Positions 1 through 4,492 of a stretch of DNA of 6,468 nt are shown here, one piece after another. The stretch covers positions 1-6,468 of the forward strand of contig DATGRE010000342.1 in NCBI GenBank assembly GCA_035303885.1, given 5' to 3'. A program made the translations under genes and the position numbers. Position 1 is the stretch's first letter. Every line of letters begins with the position of its first letter. Source of the stretch: Zeimonas sp035303885. GTDB taxonomy: Bacteria; Pseudomonadota; Gammaproteobacteria; Burkholderiales; Burkholderiaceae_E. Under the pieces are notes generated by a model. That model was given only the letters and a program-made list of their open reading frames with translations, searched no databases and was not told the origin of the DNA.

Positions 1-24
1 CTTCCCGGGCTGAGGCCCGGGAAG
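1..24. repeat. Perfect 10-bp hairpin, terminator-like
   Basis: Bases 1-10 (CTTCCCGGGC) pair perfectly with 15-24, leaving a TGAG loop. Only three Ts follow (25-27), so if it terminates transcription of a gene to the left it lacks a proper T-tract. It directly abuts the first 85-bp unit, in the place where the later units are preceded by the CCGAC-GAA-GTCGG hairpin, so it may be an alternative end of the same array. The stem starts at the window edge and could be longer. The pairing is seen directly; the function is inferred. Confidence 0.6.
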
Positions 25-274
25 TTTCGGCGAAGGCTAACGTCCGCGAGAGCGGACGTTAAGGCGGCGAAGCCGCCGGCCGGAGCCAAAACGTGGCCGA
101 CGAAGTCGGTTTCGGCGAAGGCTGACGTCCGCGAGAGCGGACGTCAAGGCGGCGAAGCCGCCGGCCGGAGCCAAAACTTGGCCGACGAAGTCGGTTTCGG
201 CGAAGGCTAACGTCCGCGAGAGCGGACGTTAAGGCGGCGAAGCCGCCGGCCGGAGCCAAAACTTGGCCGACGAA
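25..274. repeat. Three tandem 85-bp units made of hairpins
   Basis: The units are 25-109, 110-194 and 195-274; the last stops 5 bases short, inside its final hairpin. Each unit contains four hairpins in series. H1 is a 10-bp stem with a GAGA loop (38-61, 123-146, 208-231). H2 is GGCGGC-GAA-GCCGCC (63-77, 148-162, 233-247). H3 is GCCAA-AAC-TTGGC (85-97, 170-182, 255-267). H4 is CCGAC-GAA-GTCGG (97-109, 182-194; half lost in unit 3). The units differ at three positions only: 39/124/209 (A/G/A), 60/145/230 (T/C/T) and 93/178/263 (G/T/T). The first two are partners in the H1 stem. Short open frames across the array read arginine-rich repeated peptides and are not credible genes. Intergenic structured repeats of this general kind are known in proteobacteria; I do not recognise this family. 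Confidence 0.9.
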
Positions 275-276
275 CT

Positions 277-313
277 AGGAGAAGGGAGAAGGGGGAAGGG
301 AGAAGGGGAAAAG
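277..313 (+). other. Polypurine tract with G-quadruplex motif
   Basis: 37 consecutive purines. Within them, 284-308 reads G3-AGAA-G5-AA-G3-AGAA-G4, which meets the usual four-run rule for an intramolecular G-quadruplex on the + strand. It is also a near mirror repeat, which can form triplex DNA. It lies about 65 bp before the pilU start, so it would be in the pilU leader or promoter. The motif is seen directly; any folding or regulatory effect is inference. No convincing -35/-10 pair for pilU is visible between 275 and 372. Confidence 0.55.
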
Positions 314-360
314 CCTCATCCAGGGGTAGCGCCCCGGCATTCGAACTCTTCACGTCCCGC

Positions 361-366
361 AAGGTG
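361..366 (+). promoter_or_regulatory. Shine-Dalgarno site deciding pilU start
   Basis: AAGGTG lies 6 bases before the ATG at 373. It overlaps the alternative GTG codon at 364, so that GTG cannot use it. This, with the usual MERxQA beginning of PilU proteins, favours 373 as the start. Confidence 0.6.
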
Positions 367-372
367 CCGACC

Positions 373-1506
373 ATGGAACGCGAACAAGCCGCCAAATTCC
401 TGCACGACCTGCTCAAGCTGATGCTCTCGCGGAACGGCTCGGACCTGTTCCTCACAGCCGATTTCCCGCCCGCGTTCAAGATCGACGGCCGCGTGCAGCC
501 CGTGTCGAACACGCCGCTCAGCCCCCAGCACACGGTGGAGCTCGCCCGTGCGCTGATGAACGACAAGCAGGCCGCCGAGTTCGAGGCGCACAAGGAGGTG
601 AACTTCGCGATCAGTCCGGCCGGCATCGGGCGCTTCCGCGTCAATGCCTTCATGCAGCAGAACCGGGTGGGCATCGTGCTGCGCACGATCAACACCGAGA
701 TTCCGACCTTCGAGCAGCTGCAGCTGCCGCTGCTGCTGCGCGAGCTCGCGCTCACCAAGCGCGGGATGATCATCGTCGTCGGTGCCACCGGATCGGGCAA
801 GTCAAACACGCTCGCGGCGCTGATCGGGCATCGCAACGAGAATTCGCACGGCCACATCGTGACGATCGAGGACCCGGTGGAGTTCGTGCACCCGCACCGC
901 AACTGCATCGTTACGCACCGGGAAGTGGGCGTCGACACCGAGAGCTGGGAGGTGGCGCTGAAGAACACGCTGCGCCAGGCGCCCGACGTGATCATGATCG
1001 GCGAGATCCGCGACCGCGAGACGATGGAGCACGCGGTGGCGTTCGCCGAAACCGGTCACCTGTGCCTGGCCACGCTGCACTCGAACAGCGCCAACCAGGC
1101 GCTCGACCGGATCATCAATTTCTTCCCCGAGGAGCGGCGCGCGCAGCTGCTGATGGACCTGTCGCTGAACCTGAAGGCGATCGTCTCGCAGCGGCTGATC
1201 CCGTCGCTCGGCGGCAAGGGCCGGGTGCCCGCCGTCGAGATCATGCTGAACTCTCCGTTGATCGCCGACCTGATCTACAAGGGCGACGTCGGCGGGATCA
1301 AGGAGATCATGAAGAAGAGCCGCGAGCTCGGCATGCAGACCTTCGACCAGGCGCTTTTCGACCTGTTCGAGGCCGGACGCATCAGCTACGACGACGCGTT
1401 GCGCAATGCGGATTCGGTCAACGATCTGCGGTTGAACATCAAGCTGAACAGCAAGCGCTCGGAGCGCGATCTCGCACGCAACACCGAGCACCTGGGCATC
1501 GTCTGA
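373..1506 (+). CDS. pilU: Type IV pilus retraction ATPase PilU
   Basis: Cytoplasmic hexameric ATPase of the PilT/VirB11 secretion-ATPase family. PilU works with PilT at the base of the type IV pilus to depolymerise pilin, powering twitching and DNA uptake. With the ATG at 373 the protein is 377 residues, a normal PilU length, starting MEREQAAKFLHDLLKLML. The N-terminal PAS-like domain is about residues 1-110. The ATPase domain shows Walker A GATGSGKS (137-144), the Asp box TIEDPVEF (164-171), Walker B VIMIGEIRD (206-214) with the catalytic Glu in GEIRD, and the His box TGHLCLATLH (227-236). The tail after about 340 is the longer C-terminal extension that separates PilU from PilT. An in-frame GTG at 364 would add three residues. 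pilT is normally the upstream neighbour but is not in the window; the 372 bases to the left hold repeats instead. All key ATPase motifs are intact. The gene converges on infA. Confidence 0.95.
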   Translation: MEREQAAKFLHDLLKLMLSRNGSDLFLTADFPPAFKIDGRVQPVSNTPLSPQHTVELARALMNDKQAAEFEAHKEVNFAISPAGIGRFRVNAFMQQNRVGIVLRTINTEIPTFEQLQLPLLLRELALTKRGMIIVVGATGSGKSNTLAALIGHRNENSHGHIVTIEDPVEFVHPHRNCIVTHREVGVDTESWEVALKNTLRQAPDVIMIGEIRDRETMEHAVAFAETGHLCLATLHSNSANQALDRIINFFPEERRAQLLMDLSLNLKAIVSQRLIPSLGGKGRVPAVEIMLNSPLIADLIYKGDVGGIKEIMKKSRELGMQTFDQALFDLFEAGRISYDDALRNADSVNDLRLNIKLNSKRSERDLARNTEHLGIV

Positions 1507-1536
1507 GCGGCGATCCCAGGCAGGGCCGGGCGGGCT

Positions 1537-1758
1537 TCAGTCCCGGTGACGGAAGCGGATGCGGCCCTTGGTCAGGTCGTACGGCGACAGCTCCATCGTG
1601 ACGCGGTCGCCGGGCAGCACGCGGATGCGGTGCTTCTTCATCTTGCCGGCCGCGTAGGCCGAGACTTCGACGCCGTTGTTCAGCGTCACGCGAAAGCGCG
1701 TATCCGGCAGCACTTCGGCGACGACGCCTTCCATTTCGATCAGTTCTTCCTTTGCCAT
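1537..1758 (-). CDS. infA: Translation initiation factor IF-1 (second betaproteobacterial type)
   Basis: 73-residue single OB-fold protein that binds the 30S A site during initiation with IF-2 and IF-3. Recognisable blocks are MAKEELIEMEGVVAEVLPD at the start, FRVTLNNG, GKMKKHRIRVLPGD (39-52) and the ending SPYDLTKGRIRFRHRD. Many betaproteobacteria carry two infA genes: one in the ribosomal-protein cluster, beginning MAKDD, and one elsewhere, beginning MAKEELIEM. This copy resembles the second and stands alone, with no ribosomal-protein gene nearby. The start is fixed by a strong AGGAG 6 bases upstream. The frame stays open further upstream but has no family similarity there. It ends 30 bp from the end of the convergent pilU; a weak CCGGG/CCCGG inverted repeat (1526-1547) spans this end but lacks a T-run. 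Confidence 0.95.
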   Translation of the reverse strand: MAKEELIEMEGVVAEVLPDTRFRVTLNNGVEVSAYAAGKMKKHRIRVLPGDRVTMELSPYDLTKGRIRFRHRD

Positions 1759-1764
1759 TTGACA

Positions 1765-1769
1765 CTCCT
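1765..1769 (-). promoter_or_regulatory. Shine-Dalgarno site of infA
   Basis: On the - strand AGGAG is followed by TGTCAA and the ATG at 1758, a near-ideal 6-base spacing. It is the strongest ribosome-binding site in the window, which suits a highly expressed translation factor. Confidence 0.85.
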
Positions 1770-2007
1770 GTTTGAAACGCGTCGCGCCCGGCATCGAAGC
1801 CGCGGCGACGTCGCGCAGCGCGCTCGCGTGGCTTCGACGCTCTGTCGGGTACGGCAATTCTCGTGCCGAGGGGGAATCCCTCGACGCCAAGGCGGCGCGA
1901 AACGCGGTTATTCCGCTGCCCATGAAGGGCGTTCGCGTCCGGAGGGTCGCCGACCGCCGAGACGCCGACAGGTCGGCCGGCGGCGCGCTGGTGAAGCTAA
2001 ACGATTG

Positions 2008-2036
2008 ATTATACTCGAGAAGCCCCGGTCTTACCA
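2008..2036 (-). promoter_or_regulatory. Candidate sigma-70 promoter for infA
   Basis: On the - strand a perfect -10 TATAAT lies at 2013-2008. At 17-bp spacing the -35 position reads TGGTAA (2036-2031), only 3 of 6 consensus bases. Predicted start is near 2001, giving a leader of about 240 nt. This is the most AT-rich spot in a very GC-rich spacer, which supports it. The prediction comes from sequence only. Confidence 0.5.
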
Positions 2037-2043
2037 GCTTCGT

Positions 2044-2072
2044 TTGCGTCGTCCCGGTCGATCGTCTATAAC
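2044..2072 (+). promoter_or_regulatory. Candidate sigma-70 promoter for DUF481 operon
   Basis: TTGCGT (2044-2049), a 17-bp spacer and TATAAC (2067-2072, 5 of 6 consensus bases). The predicted transcription start is 2079-2080, immediately before the ATG at 2081, so the message would be leaderless or nearly so. Consistently, no Shine-Dalgarno sequence precedes that ATG; the upstream bases are a run of Cs. The -35 lies 7 bp from the -35 position of the opposing infA promoter, so the two may compete. Confidence 0.45.
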
Positions 2073-2080
2073 ACCCCCCC

Positions 2081-3232
2081 ATGCCGTACCCGGGGTTTCT
2101 GCGTCTCCTGCTGCGAGGCGTCTCTCGCCTGTTCCGCCTGCAGGGTTCCACCCCCCTGATTTTCGCGTTCGCCTGCCTGGCCGCGGCTGCCGCACACGCC
2201 GATACCGTTTATCTGCACAATGGCGATCGGCTCACCGGGCGCATCCTGCACCTGTCGCCTGACGCGCTCACGCTGGAGACGACGTGGGCGGGCGAGATGA
2301 AGATCCGTCGCTTCGAAATCCGCGCGATCGAGACCGACAAGCCGGTCCTGGTGCTGCGCGAGCGCACCGAGCACACCGAGTGGGCACAGATCCTGCCCGG
2401 CGAGCCCGGGCGCATGCTCATCCGGCCTGCCTCACCCGAGGAAGTGTTCGGACAAGCTCCGGCCGAAGGCGACCCGACCGTCTCCGAACCGGAGGAACCG
2501 CCGCAGGCCGAGCCGCTCGAGATCGCGTCGCGTTCGATCCGATACATCAATCCGAAGCCGGAGGAAAGCGGCGAGGGCGTATCCCGCGACGGCCGCGTCA
2601 CGCTGTCGGGTGCGATCGTGCGCGGCAACAGCGAAGGCGAGCGCCTGTACGTCGAGTCCGACTTCAACACCCGCGCGCGCGACTGGCGCTACTCGCTCGG
2701 CTTCAAGGCGAGGCGCGAGCGCGACGTGGGCAATCTGGTCGCGTCGAACTGGCTGTTCTCGGGGAACTACGACCGCTTCCTTGCCGGCAGCTCGCACTTT
2801 CGCTACCTGCGCGCCTCGTTCGAGGACGACCGCTTCCGAGACATCGATCTGCGCAGTGCGATCGGGGCCGGCGTCGGCATGCAACTGCTGTCGACCGAGC
2901 GCACGCAGCTGTCGCTGCGCGGTGGTCTCGATGTGGTCGACCTGCGCCGGCTGCAGGGACCCGACGAAAGCTACCCCGCACTCGGCTGGGGCGTGAACTT
3001 CACGCGGCGCATTCCCTGGTTCTCGGCGGAGCTCTTCCACGACCAGACGGGCTTCTGGAACCTCGAGGATACGGGCCAGGTGACCGTGCGCAGCCGCAGC
3101 GGGATCCGCGTCCCGTTCGTGTCCGGGTTGACCGCGTCGCTGCAGCTGAACCTCGACTGGGAAGGCGAGCCGGCCGACGGACAGCGCGCGACGGATACGA
3201 GCTGGCTGATCGGGCTGGGCTATGCGTGGTGA
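2081..3232 (+). CDS. DUF481 family outer-membrane beta-barrel protein
   Basis: 383-residue exported protein; the exact role of the family is not established. The N-terminus is a long Sec signal, with basic residues at 8-19, a hydrophobic stretch at about 25-38 and probable cleavage after AHA40. The mature protein starts with a small beta domain (41-92) bearing NGDRLTGRILHLSPDALTL and AGEMKIRRFEI, the module often found in front of DUF481 barrels. A Pro/Glu-rich linker follows (about 115-165), then the DUF481 region from about 171 (VTLSGAIVRGNSEG) with alternating strands to the end. The C-terminus, SWLIGLGYAW, has the terminal aromatic residue and spacing typical of a signal for BAM-dependent insertion into the outer membrane. 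No nearer in-frame ATG/GTG offers a shorter signal peptide, so 2081 is kept. It overlaps the next gene by 11 bp. The family call is firm; outer-membrane location is a strong inference. Confidence 0.85.
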   Translation: MPYPGFLRLLLRGVSRLFRLQGSTPLIFAFACLAAAAAHADTVYLHNGDRLTGRILHLSPDALTLETTWAGEMKIRRFEIRAIETDKPVLVLRERTEHTEWAQILPGEPGRMLIRPASPEEVFGQAPAEGDPTVSEPEEPPQAEPLEIASRSIRYINPKPEESGEGVSRDGRVTLSGAIVRGNSEGERLYVESDFNTRARDWRYSLGFKARRERDVGNLVASNWLFSGNYDRFLAGSSHFRYLRASFEDDRFRDIDLRSAIGAGVGMQLLSTERTQLSLRGGLDVVDLRRLQGPDESYPALGWGVNFTRRIPWFSAELFHDQTGFWNLEDTGQVTVRSRSGIRVPFVSGLTASLQLNLDWEGEPADGQRATDTSWLIGLGYAW

Positions 3233-4076
3233 ACCGCGGGCGCGATCGCGCGTATTCCGCGCCGCGCATCCCGGTGTACGCGCATCCGGCCCCGTCCTCG
3301 TCCGATTCTTTGGCCGCGGCTGGTTCCGCGCCGTGGCGGCGACGCTCGCGGGCTGCGCGCTAAGCGCCTGCGTGGCCCTTGCGCCCGCGCCTGCCGGTCC
3401 TGCGGGCAACGACGAAACGCGCCGCGACGCCGGCGCGCGGGACGACGCGGAAGAAGCCGGCGCGCGGGGCGCGCGCACCTACTCGGGAACCTATTCGTGC
3501 GACGGCTGCGATCCGCGCCGGCTCACGGTGACGATCTTCGCCGACGGCCGCTATCGCCTGCGCGAGGTGCCGGAGCGGGGAGCGCCGCTCGACGAACAGG
3601 GTCGCTGGAGCGTCGGGTCGACCGCGTCCGACCGGCTCGTGCTCGAATCGGACGCCGGCGTGCGTGTGCTGCGGCGAACCGCGCCCGACGCGCTCGTGCT
3701 GGTCGATCCGGAGGGTCGCGAGCTGCACGGTCTCGTCGGCGGCGTCTTTGAGCGCACGGCGCGCATCGACCTCCTGCCGCATTCCGAGCGTCTCGCCGGG
3801 TTGTATCGGCGCGACGGGCAAGCGGCAGCGTTCGTCGATTGCGGCAGCGGAGAGATGTTGCGGGTCTTGCCGCTGCGCGGCCGTGCGCAGGCGGCGCTCG
3901 ATGCCGCGGTTGCCGAACTCGCGCCGCACGCCGACGAGACCGTGCTCGTCGTCGTGCGTGCCCATCGCGTGCCGCTCGGCTCCGGCGAGAGCGGTCGCGA
4001 AGCGATCGTCGTCGATGCCTTCGAGCGGGCGACGCGCAGCGGCCTTTGCGACGGGCCGATGGGGAGCGAACGATGA
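3222..4076 (+). CDS. NlpE-like lipoprotein
   Basis: 284 residues. Two overlapping lipoboxes are visible, LAGC (Cys45) and LSAC (Cys50); Cys50 gives the more normal hydrophobic length (AVAATLAGCALSA). The pre-sequence is unusually long and Arg-rich, but no later ATG/GTG leaves a usable signal. After a low-complexity Ala/Asp/Arg linker (51-86) comes an NlpE N-terminal-type domain: GTYSCDGCDPRRLTVTIFAD with Cys93/Cys96 as the CxxC pair, then GRYRLRE. NlpE in E. coli is an outer-membrane lipoprotein that senses surface contact, copper and lipoprotein-sorting stress through Cpx. The C-terminal half (about 190-276) has GLYRRDGQAAAFVDCGSGEMLRVLP, the second module seen in NlpE-like lipoproteins of other proteobacteria, with Cys207 and Cys276 possibly forming a disulphide. 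The start overlaps the DUF481 stop by 11 bp and the end overlaps the DUF423 start by 4 bp. Function as a stress sensor is not shown here. Confidence 0.75.
   Translation: MRGEPRARSRVFRAAHPGVRASGPVLVRFFGRGWFRAVAATLAGCALSACVALAPAPAGPAGNDETRRDAGARDDAEEAGARGARTYSGTYSCDGCDPRRLTVTIFADGRYRLREVPERGAPLDEQGRWSVGSTASDRLVLESDAGVRVLRRTAPDALVLVDPEGRELHGLVGGVFERTARIDLLPHSERLAGLYRRDGQAAAFVDCGSGEMLRVLPLRGRAQAALDAAVAELAPHADETVLVVVRAHRVPLGSGESGREAIVVDAFERATRSGLCDGPMGSER
4061..4066 (+). promoter_or_regulatory. Shine-Dalgarno site of DUF423 gene
   Basis: GGGGAG inside the end of the lipoprotein gene, 6 bases before the ATG at 4073. It supports this start and coupled translation. Confidence 0.6.
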
Positions 4077-4492
4077 ACGGGGGGCGCGTCTTCCTCGCGA
4101 TCGGCGCGTTGTCGGCGCTCGTCGCGGTGGCCGCCGGCGCCTTCGGTGCGCACGTCGCACAGGCGTCTCTGTCGCCGCAGACGCTCGCCGTCTACGACAC
4201 GGCGGTGCGCTACCAGATGCTGCACGCGATCGCGCTGTGCATCGTCGCTCTCGTCGACGGGCGAACCGACGGCGCGCGCGCGACGACGTTGGCCGGCATC
4301 CTGTTCATCGTCGGCACGCTGCTCTTCTGCGGTGCGCTGTATTTGCATTCGCTCGCCGGCCTGCGGCAGGCCTCTCGCTTCGCACCCTTCGGCGGCGCCT
4401 CGTTCATGCTCGGCTGGGCGTGCCTGGCGTGGACCGCGCTTCGCGGCCGAACACCTCGAAGCCGAACAGCCGGCACTCGATCGCCCCGTTGA
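4073..4492 (+). CDS. DUF423 family inner-membrane protein (YgdD-like)
   Basis: 139-residue membrane protein of unknown function. Four hydrophobic segments are visible at about 6-28, 47-62, 71-92 and 104-123. Family signatures are GAFGAH (22-27), RYQMLHA (46-52), GTLLFCGALYLHSL (81-94) and PFGGASFMLGW (105-115). Its ATG overlaps the preceding stop in an ATGA arrangement, so it is probably translationally coupled to the lipoprotein gene. DUF423 proteins are usually about 120-130 residues and end just after the fourth helix. Here an Arg-rich tail (RGRTPRSRTAGTRSPR) runs on into the 3' end of the opposing methyltransferase gene, and its codons mirror that gene. The tail is probably an accident of the missing stop rather than a domain. 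Confidence 0.9.
   Translation: MNGGRVFLAIGALSALVAVAAGAFGAHVAQASLSPQTLAVYDTAVRYQMLHAIALCIVALVDGRTDGARATTLAGILFIVGTLLFCGALYLHSLAGLRQASRFAPFGGASFMLGWACLAWTALRGRTPRSRTAGTRSPR

Larger units (their letters stand above)
1759..2080. other. Divergent spacer; probable long infA leader, no gene
   Basis: This 322-bp spacer separates divergent infA and the DUF481 gene. Bases 1759 to about 2001 would be transcribed as a roughly 240-nt infA leader from the candidate promoter at 2008-2036. Small inverted repeats are visible, CGGCA/TGCCG (about 1852-1870) and GCCGAC-AG-GTCGGC (about 1965-1978), but nothing I can match to a known riboswitch. A 78-codon open frame on the + strand (1772-2008) has low-complexity composition, no family resemblance and would run antisense to the leader; I do not call it. 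Confidence 0.5.

Noticed and set aside
59..259. Minus-strand open frame of 66 codons across the 85-bp array.
   Set aside because: It only reflects the repeats (recurring Arg/Pro-rich peptide), has no start signal and no family resemblance.
25..274. CRISPR array.
   Set aside because: The 85-bp units are contiguous and near-identical along their whole length, with no unique spacers, and no cas gene is present.
323..335. GGGG-TAGCG-CCCC hairpin just before pilU as a regulatory element.
   Set aside because: A 4-bp GC stem is common at this base composition and has no supporting signal.
335..348. 14-base near match (13/14) between 335-348 and 6454-6467 (CGGCATTCGA-A/G-CTC), as if a larger segment were flanked by repeats.
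   Set aside because: With one mismatch over 14 bases, a few such pairs are expected by chance in 6.5 kb of GC-biased DNA, and nothing else at the two sites agrees.
364..366. GTG at 364 as the pilU start.
   Set aside because: The likely Shine-Dalgarno site overlaps it, and PilU proteins usually begin at the MERxQA methionine, here the ATG at 373.
207..995. Long minus-strand open frame (262 codons) under pilU.
   Set aside because: It is antisense to well-conserved pilU codons and runs into the repeat array; it is a shadow of high third-position GC.
1526..1547. CCGGG...CCCGG inverted repeat between pilU and infA as a shared terminator.
   Set aside because: Only 5 bp with an 11-nt loop, no T-run on either strand, and it lies partly inside infA.
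1772..2008. 78-codon + strand frame in the infA/DUF481 spacer.
   Set aside because: No Shine-Dalgarno site, no recognisable family, and it would lie antisense to the predicted infA leader.
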